Positions 35,002-43,151 of a DNA stretch of 64,000 nucleotides are shown here, piece after piece (positions within the stretch are counted from its first letter, which is position 1; each line of letters starts with the position of its first letter). A program made the translations under genes and the position numbers. Under the pieces are notes generated by a model, which searched no databases, had not been told where the DNA came from, and saw nothing but the letters and a program-made list of their open reading frames with translations. Source of the DNA: Candidatus Marimicrobium litorale (GTDB taxonomy: Bacteria > Pseudomonadota > Gammaproteobacteria > Pseudomonadales > Halieaceae); NCBI RefSeq assembly GCF_026262645.1, contig NZ_SHNO01000001.1, positions 434,001 to 498,000 of the forward strand. Reading direction: 5' to 3'.

Positions 35002-35358
35002 CTAGTCACCCCGGTAGATACATCCGCTGGTGCAGGTCTCACGAATCTCGACGGCACTTAGCTGTGAGAGGGAGGGTTTCAAGCGCTGCCAGATCCAGCG
35101 CGCAATATTTTCACTGGTAGGGTTCTCCAGGCCGGAAATATCGTTGAGGTAGTGGTGATCGAGCATATCGTGCAATGGCTTGAAGCTGGCTTTTACGTCC
35201 GCGAAGTCCATTACCCAACCAGTGGGTTCGGGAGCATCACCCGAGATCACAATGCGCACCTGGAAAGAGTGCCCGTGCAGGCGCGCACACTTGTGCCCCT
35301 CGGGAACGTTGGGCAGGCGGTGAGCTGCCTCAAAATGAAATTCCTTATAAATCTCCAT
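35002..35358 (-). CDS. queD: 6-carboxy-5,6,7,8-tetrahydropterin synthase
   Basis: 118 residues, the usual length. Zinc ligands are visible as His in EAAHRLPN, and His-x-His in ARLHGHSF; the catalytic Cys lies in [30 protein letters not shown] and [13 protein letters not shown] complete the active site. It makes carboxytetrahydropterin from dihydroneopterin triphosphate, an early step to queuosine and other 7-deazaguanines. Other que genes are not nearby. No preQ1 riboswitch pattern is apparent upstream of the start. Confidence 0.93.
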   Translation of the reverse strand: MEIYKEFHFEAAHRLPNVPEGHKCARLHGHSFQVRIVISGDAPEPTGWVMDFADVKASFKPLHDMLDHHYLNDISGLENPTSENIARWIWQRLKPSLSQLSAVEIRETCTSGCIYRGD

Positions 35359-35490
35359 GCTTCATACCTGGTCGAAGAGAAGGGGGTGGCGATCATAACC
35401 GGTTTACGGCCACGCCGTTGGCCCCCCGATTTTACTACTAAAAACAACAGCTTTTAATTGCCGATTTTCGGCTTAATTGTATTTCGGGGA

Positions 35491-35518
35491 TTGACCGCGG
35501 AGGCAGAATCTCTATAAT
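35491..35518 (+). promoter_or_regulatory. Sigma-70 promoter for the tRNA pair
   Basis: TTGACC at 35491-35496, a 16-base spacer and a perfect TATAAT at 35513-35518, followed by a GC-rich discriminator (GCGCGGA). tRNA-Val begins about 19 bases after the -10, so transcription of tRNA-Val and tRNA-Asp as one unit is expected. The GC-rich discriminator fits stringent control, which is known for stable RNA promoters. Confidence 0.75.
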
Positions 35519-35536
35519 GCGCGGACTCGGCTTTGG

Positions 35537-35612
35537 GGGTGGTTAGCTCAGCTGGGAGAGCATCTGCCTTACAAGCAGAGGGTCGGCGGTTCGATCCCGT
35601 CACCACCCACCA
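35537..35612 (+). tRNA. tRNA-Val (TAC anticodon)
   Basis: 76 bases with CCA encoded. Acceptor GGGTGGT pairs with ACCACCC and is followed by discriminator A; D-arm starts GCTCAGC; anticodon stem TCTGC/GCAGA with loop CTTACAA, anticodon TAC; T-arm GGCGGTTCGATCCCGTC. Reads GTA and other GTN codons by wobble. Confidence 0.97.
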
Positions 35613-35637
35613 CTTATACCGAGAGTTTGTCTGCCGT

Positions 35638-35714
35638 GGACCGGTAGTTCAGTTGGTTAGAATGCCGGCCTGTCACGCCGGAGGTCGCGAGTTCGAGTCT
35701 CGTCCGGTCCGCCA
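35638..35714 (+). tRNA. tRNA-Asp (GTC anticodon)
   Basis: 77 bases with CCA encoded. Acceptor GGACCGG pairs with CCGGTCC, discriminator G; anticodon loop CTGTCAC with GTC; T-arm GCGAGTTCGAGTCTCGT. It lies 25 bases after tRNA-Val and before a terminator, so the two form one transcript. Confidence 0.97.
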
Positions 35715-35726
35715 TATTCTGAAAAG

Positions 35727-35754
35727 CCTCATCCTTTGGATGGGGTTTTTTTTT
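35727..35754 (+). terminator. Rho-independent terminator of the tRNA unit
   Basis: Stem CCTCATCC / GGATGGGG (one G-T pair) with a three-base TTT loop and a nine-base T-run, twelve bases after the tRNA-Asp CCA end. Confidence 0.9.
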
Positions 35755-35792
35755 GCTATTTCCGTGATGACCCCGGGGGTCTGCGAGCGGTT

Positions 35793-35900
35793 TGCCGATG
35801 CTGGAGGCGCTGCAGGTGCCGAAGACCCAGCAATCCGAGAACTGCCCCGCACAGTAGCGTCATCCACCCCGCAAGTTCTGGAATTAACGTTGGCGTATTC
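35793..35900 (-). pseudogene. Possible fragment carrying an IPTL/PEP-CTERM-like sorting tail
   Basis: In the 292-base gap after the tRNA terminator, the minus strand has an open frame (about 35756-35986) with no good start or Shine-Dalgarno site. It encodes NTPTLIPELAGW, then MTLLCGAVLGLLGL and RHLQR: a short motif with P and W, a membrane helix and a basic cluster, the three-part layout of IPTL-CTERM or PEP-CTERM sorting signals. Translation continues ~15 residues past the basic cluster, unlike an intact signal, and the N-terminal body is missing. I therefore treat it as a decayed fragment or a chance frame. Confidence 0.25.
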
Positions 35901-36046
35901 ACTGCTGCACCTGTGCAGACCACTCGAGGCTTGTGATTGCGGCTACGGATATCGTGCCGCCGGGATTCAGTATATAGAGGTTTCAAAGCCGCGGATAATC
36001 GGTACTATGTTGATCAATCTAGCACTAACACAGAAGGTGTTGACTC

Positions 36047-36265
36047 ATGTTATTCAAGCAATACATTTGTATTTTTACGATAGCTCTTGTCGCCGCGGGC
36101 TGCGGCAGTGCGGAACGCCAGGCCAACAAGTCGCAGGTCAGGGTGAATGATGAGCGCCTTTCCCTGATCGACGAGTATCAGAAGTGTGTCAAAAAAGCAG
36201 GGGATAATCAGGAAGAGGCTGACACTTGCGAAACCTTGCGCAAGTCGGCGGAAGCTTTGCAGTAG
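36047..36265 (+). CDS. Small predicted lipoprotein
   Basis: 72 residues: a signal with lipobox (VAAGC, Cys near 19) and a 53-residue charged, helical mature part with two Cys (QKCVKKAG and ADTCETLRK). A weak AGAAGG site lies upstream of ATG 36047. No family is recognised. It probably sits on the inner side of the outer membrane. Neighbours are the tRNA pair upstream and a gene-poor stretch downstream. Confidence 0.65.
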   Translation: MLFKQYICIFTIALVAAGCGSAERQANKSQVRVNDERLSLIDEYQKCVKKAGDNQEEADTCETLRKSAEALQ

Positions 36266-36995
36266 ATTCTGAACATCGCATAGAAGTTTGGTAGAAGATC
36301 TCGAGAGACCGTGCGCCCCTGTCGCTTTTTACAGAGCGTGAATCACCCGGAGATCACACTGCGTGCTCCAGTAGCACCAGAGTCTGGCGTACCCATAACG
36401 CCTTAGCCATAAATCCACTGCCTCGTTCAAGAGTAACGGTGCCTCGCCCCAACGTTTCTTTTGCAGGCGCCATGCATTTTAGCACCGTGGTGATCGACGA
36501 CGGCTGCTCACCCGGCGTTTGCTCAATCCCTTAGATGCAGATGCCATCGCGCAATCTCGCAGACACCAGCTCGAAGTTCAAATGTCAGGCGGCGCAGAGT
36601 CTGCCGAGGCAAAACATGGGGTAGAAAAGTATAAAAATAAAAACGTGTGCGTATCGGAAGTTAAGCGCCGCCGTCCGTGGCAGCACTTGAGGCGATTGTG
36701 TATAAATCCAAAGCGCGATGCAATAAACGAAAGTTTAATACAATGGCTTAGGGTGCGATGCAAAAGACTCCAGTCAGGCTGATCTACATACTCTTTGATC
36801 ATTCGCCAATCGCTCGCAACAATGCGCTTGCTTCGGCGCCGTGCGAGGACGCTGAGGGCCAGTTTACCGCCGCCCTATTTTACAGCACGAATGGGTCACT
36901 GCTTCAGTGTTTTGCCCCATCCAGGTCACTCGCCCCGGCTCAAAAGGCAGGATAATTTGTGTAATCTGCGCGACTTGATCGAAACGGATGACGCC
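36266..36995. other. Gene-poor stretch without supported gene
   Basis: 730 bases with only short overlapping frames, none with a convincing start or family. One piece on the minus strand (36354-36530) reads as an open frame containing LGRGTVTLERGSGFMAKALW, which looks more protein-like than the rest but has no start codon context; it may be a decayed gene end. An AT-rich patch lies near 36630-36760. No terminator or RNA gene seen. Confidence 0.4.
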
Positions 36996-37085
36996 ATGAA
37001 CGCCAAGAACGAGCTCTCCTACGTGCTGTGCCTGATTATTCCTGCTCTATTGGCGGCAGCTGTTTATACTAACTTGGCGAGCTGA
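36996..37085 (+). CDS. Small single-span membrane protein, MNAKNEL family (copy 1)
   Basis: 29 residues, starting at ATG 36996 and ending TGA at 37083-37085. It begins MNAKNELSYVLC and continues as one hydrophobic helix ending in TNLAS. A second gene 14.6 kb away on the other strand (51683-51769) encodes a 28-residue protein that agrees at MNAKNEL, Y9, C12, L13, I15, P16, L18, the small residues and Y24-x-N-L-A, with different codons in most positions. Conservation of the protein with diverged DNA argues strongly that both are translated. The ribosome site here is weak (GGA, six bases upstream). Probable location is the inner membrane; role unknown. Confidence 0.75.
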   Translation: MNAKNELSYVLCLIIPALLAAAVYTNLAS

Positions 37086-37360
37086 TGCTGGCTCAGCTTC
37101 TCAATCCACATATTTATCCTGCCGTGTGGTCGCGCATTGGTTTATAGTTCGTCCTTATCGGACGGTGCCCTTGGGCGTGACAATAAGTATCCACAGACTT
37201 GCCCTGCTGCACTTTTCTTACAAGCGGATAGACCTTGTATGGAAGATGCAGGGAGGTGATCTGTTCCTACGTTCAGGCCAGTTGTCGTCGATAGGGAATT
37301 CCAACGGTGCTTCAGTGGGATCAATATCTGCGCCATGTTTTGAAGTGTGAAGGAGTGTGT

Positions 37361-38170
37361 ATGGCTGATGAGGCAGATGCATATCGACTGGCTTTCGCGG
37401 ACCACGAATTTCTTATGCGCGAGGAGTCGCGGGCTGCTCGGTTGGAGCTGGAGTACCTGAAGCCCGAGTTGGTGCAGCTGGATGAAGGGATCAGCTCTAC
37501 CGTGGTGATTTTTGGCAGCGCGCGAACGCCACAGCCCGACGATGCTAGAAAACGCCTGGAGGACGCCCGTACGGCGCTTGCGGCGGATCCTGATAACGCC
37601 GAACTATTGCGCCAGGTTACGCTGGCAGAGAACATCGACAAAAACAGCATATATTATGAGGAAGCGCGAAAACTGGGGGCAATGATTACCCGGGATACAC
37701 TGGAGAATGGACCTTGCGATATGGTGGTTATGACGGGCGGTGGCCCGGGTATCATGGAAGCGGCAAATCGGGGTGCGCAGGAGGCGGGCGGCAAGAGTAT
37801 TGGACTCAACATTCAGTTGTCCTTTGAGCAGGAGCCCAACCCGTATGTAACGCCACATTTGTGCTTTCAGTTCCACTATTTCGCGATCCGTAAACTACAC
37901 TTCCTGAAGCGGGCCCGAGCATTGGTCGCCTGCCCCGGCGGCTTTGGTACGCTCGATGAATTGTTCGATGCCCTGACGCTGGTGCAAACAGGGAGGATAG
38001 ATCCATTGCCTATTTTATTGATGGGCCGGCACTTTTGGCGGCGTGCGATTGATTTCGATGCATTGGTCGAGGAGGGGGTCATTTCCCCTGAAGATATCCA
38101 GTTGATGGATGTGGTGGACACAGCGGAAGATGCCTGGCGAATTATCCGCGATTTTTATCGTTTGCCATAA
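37361..38170 (+). CDS. LOG-family protein (TIGR00730; cytokinin riboside monophosphate phosphoribohydrolase-like)
   Basis: 269 residues from ATG 37361, with AGGAG at 37351-37355; an earlier start in the same frame (37307) would bypass this site. The nucleotide-binding fold is shown by VVIFGSART, MTGGGPGIMEAANRGAQEAGG, and the signature PGGFGTLDELFDALTLVQTGR. It is longer at the N-terminus than plant LOG proteins by ~45 residues, like the larger bacterial group. The enzyme splits AMP-type nucleotides into base and ribose 5-phosphate. Upstream 275 bases contain no clear gene. Confidence 0.9.
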   Translation: MADEADAYRLAFADHEFLMREESRAARLELEYLKPELVQLDEGISSTVVIFGSARTPQPDDARKRLEDARTALAADPDNAELLRQVTLAENIDKNSIYYEEARKLGAMITRDTLENGPCDMVVMTGGGPGIMEAANRGAQEAGGKSIGLNIQLSFEQEPNPYVTPHLCFQFHYFAIRKLHFLKRARALVACPGGFGTLDELFDALTLVQTGRIDPLPILLMGRHFWRRAIDFDALVEEGVISPEDIQLMDVVDTAEDAWRIIRDFYRLP

Positions 38171-38406
38171 GCAGCGCCGCGGTTTGCTCGACGGCGCCAT
38201 GATCCCGCAGGCCTGAAATCTCGCACTACTTTTTTCTTATTATTAGCCTCTTTCGCTAACCGGTTGTTATGCTCCCCCGGCACGCGTACTGCCATTGTCG
38301 GGAATCCGAAGTCAGGATTCTGTCCGCTACACCCCTTCAGCAAAGATTCATACGACAGATGCTGCCTCGTGGTGCAGCAAGGCTGCGGCGAGCGCAATGC
38401 GATGTT

Positions 38407-38910
38407 CTAATGCGCCCCGTCGGCATTTTCTGCCGCACCTGCAGTTGATGTCACAGGTTCGCTTGCCTCTGCCGCTTGCTGCTCAGCAATAGCCCTAACG
38501 ATCGCCTCCAGATAAAGTTCCTTATCGGTTTTTTGGTCATCTGAAGCGCTGCCGCCCGGCTTTTTGGGGCAGCGGTAAGTGCGTTGTAAATAGGCAAGAA
38601 GCAACCCGGCGCCGCTACTGTTCGTAAGTTCCGTCTTGTTGACTGATTGAAGGTATGTCGTTGCCACTTCAATCAGTTCAGACTGATTCATTCCCGGTGG
38701 AAGGCACGCAAGTGGCGTCTGGACTATAAGGTCGGCAACTCCCTGAACGTAGTAGTTACAGCGTAGCTGGCTGATGACATCGTCAGTATCCTCGCAGAAT
38801 TCCAAAATTCTCTCGCCCGAGCTGTGCGGCATGGGCTTTTTGTAGGGCTCGTCGCCGGCAGCTCCGCCAGACAGAGTAAGGATAAGCAGTAGGTAGAAAA
38901 TGGCTTTCAT
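38407..38910 (-). CDS. Exported Rap1a/Tai-domain protein
   Basis: 167 residues from ATG 38910; a longer frame begins at 38985 but its extra residues precede the signal peptide. Signal 1-19 (MKAIFYLLLILTLSGGAAG). Rap1a-type pattern: ILEFCEDTD...RCNYYVQGVADLI...ACLPPGMNQSELIEVATTYLQ...LLLAYLQRTYRCP, with four Cys that likely pair in the periplasm. The C-terminal 35 residues are an Ala/Glu-rich tail. Rap1a and Tai are immunity proteins of type VI effectors, but no T6SS or effector gene is here and many lone members have other roles. Confidence 0.75.
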   Translation of the reverse strand: MKAIFYLLLILTLSGGAAGDEPYKKPMPHSSGERILEFCEDTDDVISQLRCNYYVQGVADLIVQTPLACLPPGMNQSELIEVATTYLQSVNKTELTNSSGAGLLLAYLQRTYRCPKKPGGSASDDQKTDKELYLEAIVRAIAEQQAAEASEPVTSTAGAAENADGAH

Positions 38911-39250
38911 CGCGGTTTTCCAAGCTCTGTGAATAGGGGCAGTATCGCTGGCTATCAGCAGGCACAGTAAATGGTGCGCGGACATTGCATATACTGATGG
39001 AAAAGTAGCGCATGGATGCTTAGCTGTCTACAGGCACCGCCGCTCTTGCAATGGTGTCACCTTGCCCTAGGTGCAGCTAGTTTATATGTGAGTTGCCAGG
39101 GCTTGAGTCTGCAGCTGCTCTGGGGAGAATGCAGGGTATATTTTTTTAACACTGACGAGCATGCTCTTCCCGCTTTCTCACTGTCTTTAATCAAGCCGCG
39201 TGTCTTATAATAGCGTGTCCCTCTGGCCGAAGCGCACGCAGGTCTGTTCC
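38911..39250. other. Divergent spacer with candidate -10 for the TetR gene
   Basis: 340 bases between the Rap1a-type gene and the TetR gene. A TATAAT at 39206-39211 is 40 bases before the TetR start; the matching -35 is poor. No gene or RNA recognised. Confidence 0.4.
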
Positions 39251-39856
39251 ATGCCTAAAATTGTTGATCATGATGAACGCCGTGAGAAAATTGTAGAGAT
39301 TGTGGCAGAGATGCTCGCTACGATTGGTGTCGAGCGCACCACCATTCGCGAAATAGCGCGTCAGTCAGGATATTCGCGGGGATTCATTGAACACTACTTC
39401 AAGAATAAGGAAGAGCTAACGATCAATACGATTCGTTGGGTCAACGAGCGCTCACTGTCTCGAGTGGATGAGGCGTTATGCGGTCTGTCTGGTTTGGCTG
39501 CCTTGCAAACATTTGGCGAGCAGATGCTCCCTGTCACACATGAAATTCGCAACGAGTGGAAAATCCGCATGCAATTCTGGGGGGTAGCCGCTGTCTCCCA
39601 CGAGCACCGTCGAGAGCAGGCCAGGCGCAGTGATGCGGCTGAAAAAAGTATTATCGACTATCTGGAACAGGCCCAGCAGGCAGGGGAGGTTGAAAAAACT
39701 ATCGAGCTGTTGCCGATTGCGCACAGTTTCTTGCATCGACTCTATGGGCTGGCGTGTAACGCGACCCTTCGCCCGGGCTATTTCACGCGGCACAGACAGA
39801 TGCTGGCCGTACAAGAGATGATGGCTGAGTTTGCGAGGCCCCGTAGCGCAGATTAA
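39251..39856 (+). CDS. TetR-family transcriptional repressor (BetI-like C-terminus)
   Basis: 201 residues from ATG 39251; 17 codons upstream in frame lack a ribosome site. The DNA-binding helices are in REKIVEIVAEMLATIGVERTTIREIARQSGYSRGFIEHYFKNKEEL, residues 12-57, given here in two motifs (TTIREIARQSGYSRG and IEHYFKNKEEL). The ligand-binding part resembles BetI (THEIRNEWKIRMQFWGVAAVSHEHRREQ). Target unknown; the neighbouring genes point the same way or away, and no TetR-type palindrome was located with certainty. Confidence 0.9.
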   Translation: MPKIVDHDERREKIVEIVAEMLATIGVERTTIREIARQSGYSRGFIEHYFKNKEELTINTIRWVNERSLSRVDEALCGLSGLAALQTFGEQMLPVTHEIRNEWKIRMQFWGVAAVSHEHRREQARRSDAAEKSIIDYLEQAQQAGEVEKTIELLPIAHSFLHRLYGLACNATLRPGYFTRHRQMLAVQEMMAEFARPRSAD

Positions 39857-40059
39857 CGACGGTCTCATGCAATACCGGCGCATAATGAGGCTTAAGCCAT
39901 ATGTAATGTAGGTGTATAAACCTGCAAAATTAAACCTAATAAATTCAACACGCTACTAGACTTTAGTAATAAATCACGGGAATATTGGAAGGTAAGTGAG
40001 CAAGTACGTCGAAAACAGTCGGTGGGCAGAATGAATCGGCGGCTAGAGGGGGACACGTC

Positions 40060-41364
40060 TTGAAAATCCTGCTGTTCAGTAAGCTTATTCTGGTGATAGT
40101 AACGGGCGCCGGCTCTGTGCAGGCTCAATCGCTCAAAGGTTCACCGACTTCCATAGAGCGCCAATACCAGGCTGCTCGGGCTTATGGCCTTGCCTTTGTG
40201 AGCAGCGCCCGAACCGTTAAACAACACGTCGGCCCGGGGCAGCTTGTCAGGGTTAGCCCGTCACGCCATCTCGAACTACACGACGTGTCTTACCCCTACG
40301 GTGTACCTGCAACGAAAACATTTCTTACTCGCCTGAGTGGCCAGTATCACAGTGCCTGTGGAGAGAAACTGGTTGTAACCAGCCTCCTGCGTCCGCGGGA
40401 TCGGCAGCCGCGCAACTCCGTGGCGAAATCTGTTCATCCCACAGGTATGGCAATAGACCTGCGAGTGCCTCGATCCAGTAAGTGCCGTAGCTGGCTGGAA
40501 CGCGTCTTGTTGTCGTTGGAGGGCGAGCGTGTATTGGACGTCACGCGAGAGCGTCGGCCCCCGCATTATCATGTTGCGCTTTTTGTCGAAAATTATGAGC
40601 GCCGGCTTGGTATTCAGCAGGGACGGCGCACACAAATGGCCGCTGTCCCGGCGGGTTCCCTCAAATATACCGTGCTCAGAGGCGATACGCTCTCGGATAT
40701 CGCCTCTACGCTTGGCGTGAGCGTACCGCGACTGCGCGCGGCCAACAGTTTGCGAGCCAATCGAATCTATGCGGGTCAGACCCTCCATGTGCCCGTGCTC
40801 GCCAGTGCCGCGTCCATCAACGCGAAGCAATCCGCGGCCCCACAAAAGATTACCAGTCGCCAGTACACGGTCAGGCGTGGCGACAGTCTGTCGGAAATCG
40901 CCGCCGCCGCCGGGGTTAGTCGATCCCGACTAGCCGCTGCCAATGGTGTGCATGGCAGTCGTATTTACGCTGGCCAGACTTTGCGCATACCCGGTAGTGA
41001 AGATGCTATGGCAGACAGTGCACAGCGCGCTACCGCCGCGTTCTCAGGCGGGCGGCAATATACAGTGCAACGTGGCGACAGCCTTTCCGAAATTGCGTCT
41101 GCCTCTGGTGTGAGTAAAGGCAGACTCGCGGCGGCTAACGGCCTGCGTGGGTATCGTATTTATGCCGGCCAGACCCTGCAGATTCCTGTGAACGGTAACG
41201 CCCTGGCCGCACAAGGTGAAGTGACGCACAAAGTAAGCCGTGGCGACACTCTTTGGCGAATTGCGAATCTCTATGGCACCAGCGTGGCGCAGATCAGACG
41301 TGTTAATCGCGACGCGGGAGATTTTCTCAAGGTAGGTCAGGTGTTGCGTATTGTCAGCGGCTGA
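40060..41364 (+). CDS. LAS-type (M15-like) peptidase-like domain with four LysM repeats
   Basis: 434 residues from TTG 40060, with AGAGGGGGA seven bases upstream. Signal peptide to about residue 23 (VQA). Residues 90-190 hold the LAS-type Zn pattern: SLLRPRDRQPRN, HPTGMAID (H-x2-G-x3-D) and HYHVALF (H-x-H). Four LysM peptidoglycan-binding repeats follow, each starting like YTVLRGDTLSDIA; spaced at about 205-248, 270-315, 330-376 and 386-433. It should bind and cut peptidoglycan stem peptides or act in cell-wall turnover. The domain is close to DUF5715. Confidence 0.85.
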   Translation: MKILLFSKLILVIVTGAGSVQAQSLKGSPTSIERQYQAARAYGLAFVSSARTVKQHVGPGQLVRVSPSRHLELHDVSYPYGVPATKTFLTRLSGQYHSACGEKLVVTSLLRPRDRQPRNSVAKSVHPTGMAIDLRVPRSSKCRSWLERVLLSLEGERVLDVTRERRPPHYHVALFVENYERRLGIQQGRRTQMAAVPAGSLKYTVLRGDTLSDIASTLGVSVPRLRAANSLRANRIYAGQTLHVPVLASAASINAKQSAAPQKITSRQYTVRRGDSLSEIAAAAGVSRSRLAAANGVHGSRIYAGQTLRIPGSEDAMADSAQRATAAFSGGRQYTVQRGDSLSEIASASGVSKGRLAAANGLRGYRIYAGQTLQIPVNGNALAAQGEVTHKVSRGDTLWRIANLYGTSVAQIRRVNRDAGDFLKVGQVLRIVSG

Positions 41365-41478
41365 TTGCGTGTAGCGGAAAATATCTGTTCGGTGCGCGTT
41401 TCAAGGCCCTGTTATACACCTTCTAGCTAGTCTTGTTGTTGTATGTTTGCCAGCGAATACTGGATCAAAGTAAAAAGA

Positions 41479-41973
41479 ATGAACGCAATATTTTTCTATG
41501 GCACCCTCCTGGACACGGGCATTCGTCGTTGTGTTTTTGCTGAATCAACCGGCGATGACCAGATTATCCATGCCCGAGCGCAGGGATATGACACGATGTG
41601 CTATCCCGGTGAAACATACCCGGTTCTTGTGCCTGCCGCTGGCGCTGTTACGAGAGGACACGTGTTGCTTGACCCATCGGACGAGGCACTGGAGCGCATG
41701 GTCTTCTTTGAGGGAGGTGAGTACGAGTTGGCTGATTTACCTGTTATCAGTGCCGATGGGGAAACGATACAGGCCCGCTACAACCGGGCCAGCGATTCTG
41801 GACTGGATTTCAGCAAGCCGTGGGAGTATGAAGAGTGGCGGTTAGCAGAAAGAGATAACTTTTTTGAGGCAACCCGGCTCTACATGGAGCGCTGCTGGGG
41901 GAAGATGACGCTTGCCGAGGCCGGGGCAGTTTGGCAGGAGTTGCAGTTGCTTCGTCACGGCGTCAACGGTTAG
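41479..41973 (+). CDS. Gamma-glutamylcyclotransferase-like (AIG2/GGCT) protein
   Basis: 164 residues from ATG 41479. YGTLLDTG near 6-13 is the substrate-binding Y-G-S/T-L motif, and FFEGGEYEL holds the catalytic Glu of the GGCT fold. Small cytosolic enzymes of this family split gamma-glutamyl amides or act on related compounds. Start uncertain: an earlier in-frame ATG is at 41443, but the family motif normally lies only a few residues from the N-terminus, which favours 41479. Confidence 0.8.
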   Translation: MNAIFFYGTLLDTGIRRCVFAESTGDDQIIHARAQGYDTMCYPGETYPVLVPAAGAVTRGHVLLDPSDEALERMVFFEGGEYELADLPVISADGETIQARYNRASDSGLDFSKPWEYEEWRLAERDNFFEATRLYMERCWGKMTLAEAGAVWQELQLLRHGVNG

Positions 41974-42071
41974 GCGTTGAAAGCCTAGGCGAAGCCATTA
42001 AGCGGTATCGGTCGCCTGATTTTTCGCTGGCGAGAGAGCTCATCAATATTCACTGAAGCGAGCCTTACCAC

Positions 42072-42293
42072 ATGAATGACGTGAAACAGGGTGTGTACAA
42101 GCACTATAAAGGCAAGCGCTATAAGGTTTTATTTGAGGCAACGCACTCGGAGACAGGTGAGCGCGTGGTTGTTTATCAGTGTCTCTACGGAGACTATAGC
42201 CATTGGGTGAGGCCGACAGCAATGTTCATGGAGTCCGTGGATGTCGGAGGTAAATCGGTCGCTCGCTTCGAGCTTATACACCAGGAAGATTAG
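42072..42293 (+). CDS. DUF1653 protein
   Basis: 73 residues of the beta-rich DUF1653 type: GVYKHYKGKRYKVLFEATHSETGE, VVVYQCLYGDYSHWVRPTAMFMESV. Common small single-domain protein with a conserved W-x-R-P segment; no function known. It is separated by 98 bases from the GGCT gene on the same strand. Confidence 0.85.
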   Translation: MNDVKQGVYKHYKGKRYKVLFEATHSETGERVVVYQCLYGDYSHWVRPTAMFMESVDVGGKSVARFELIHQED

Positions 42294-42659
42294 TGCGGGC
42301 GGTCGCAATCAGACTCGCAGTCTGCCTGCCCATTCGCTAAACGCCCTCGACCGTGGGTGAACATGCCGTAACAAAACGAAGCACCGGATTATGCACTCCT
42401 ATTGTACCGCATGCCTTGTGGTTAGATCCCACGTGCAAGTAATTCGTTTCTTTCGGAATGTCAGTAATACTCAGGCTGCAGAGGCCGGCGGAGCTATCTA
42501 TTAGCGACAACGTGGTTATGGGGTTACAGCAGCGCCTGAGCAACATAGGCTAAAACGTTAGGCGCGAAAACGCATGTGTAAAGTCAATAAGCCCAACAGG
42601 GTATACTGTCAAAATGCAGTGGATTGATGAGTCAGAAATAAACGGGGAGTTGGTAGAGT
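42294..42659. other. Intergenic region without recognised gene
   Basis: 366 bases; the only sizeable frame, on the minus strand, has no family features. A TATACT at 42602-42607, about 50 bases before the next start, could be a -10 for the two CMD-like genes. A GGGGAG site lies ten bases before ATG 42660. Confidence 0.4.
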
Positions 42660-43151
42660 ATGAGTTGGTTAGCCGGCGGCGACCGCCAGAGTATCATTGG
42701 ACAGTTGCCGGCGCTTGCAGCGCCCGTTGGCAATCTTTATCAGGCCCTATGGTCCCAGCCTCATCTACCACCAGCAGTCCTGGAGCTATGCCGGCTTCGC
42801 TTGGCGCAATTGCACGGCAGTGAGGTCGAGTGGCGGCGTCGGGAAGTGACTCTGGCTTTCGGTGAGGCGCAGGCACTTGATCAGTGGGAAAGCAGCGAGC
42901 TGTTTGGTGGCAATTTGCGTGCGTGTCTGGCCTTCACGGAGGTGTACGCCATGGACGCTCAGGCACTGACTGATGCTCATGCAGATCTCGTCAAATCGTA
43001 TTATGGAGAGGCGGGTCTGGTATTGCTCGTGGAGGCGCTGGGTATTCTGGACGGAATGACTCGGCTTTCGTTGCTATGGCAATTGCCGGTGCAGGAAAAG
43101 GAAAAGGAAAAGGAGAAGGAGAAGGAGAAGGAGAAGGAGAAGGGTTTATGA
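42660..43151 (+). CDS. AhpD/CMD-like protein with repetitive Lys-Glu tail (first of pair)
   Basis: 163 residues, mostly alpha-helical. LPPAVLELCRLRLAQLHGSEVEW corresponds to the core helix of the carboxymuconolactone decarboxylase/AhpD fold, but the usual C-x-x-C is absent (Cys then LHGSE). The last ~20 residues are (EK)n encoded by a hexanucleotide array, so the tail length depends on repeat number. Its stop overlaps the next ATG (ATGA at 43148-43151). An active peroxidase-type redox centre is unlikely without the second Cys. Confidence 0.7.
   Translation: MSWLAGGDRQSIIGQLPALAAPVGNLYQALWSQPHLPPAVLELCRLRLAQLHGSEVEWRRREVTLAFGEAQALDQWESSELFGGNLRACLAFTEVYAMDAQALTDAHADLVKSYYGEAGLVLLVEALGILDGMTRLSLLWQLPVQEKEKEKEKEKEKEKEKGL
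43094..43141 (+). repeat. Hexanucleotide array, 3 x GGAAAA and 5 x GGAGAA
   Basis: Eight uninterrupted six-base units at the end of the first CMD-like gene. In frame they code Glu-Lys; one frame back they code Gly-Lys/Gly-Glu and stay open into the second CMD-like gene. The GGAGAA part contains five overlapping-period AAGGAG words, i.e. perfect Shine-Dalgarno sequences, the last ending eight bases before ATG 43148. Confidence 0.95.

Noticed and set aside
34863-35120. 85-codon plus-strand frame beginning in the AT-rich region.
   Set aside because: Overlaps queD on the other strand and has no family or ribosome site.
35359-35490. Looked for a preQ1 riboswitch upstream of queD.
   Set aside because: No recognisable preQ1 aptamer pattern; only low-complexity and promoter-like sequence.
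35533-36150. Open frame of 205 codons.
   Set aside because: It runs through both tRNA genes and the terminator; it is a chance frame.
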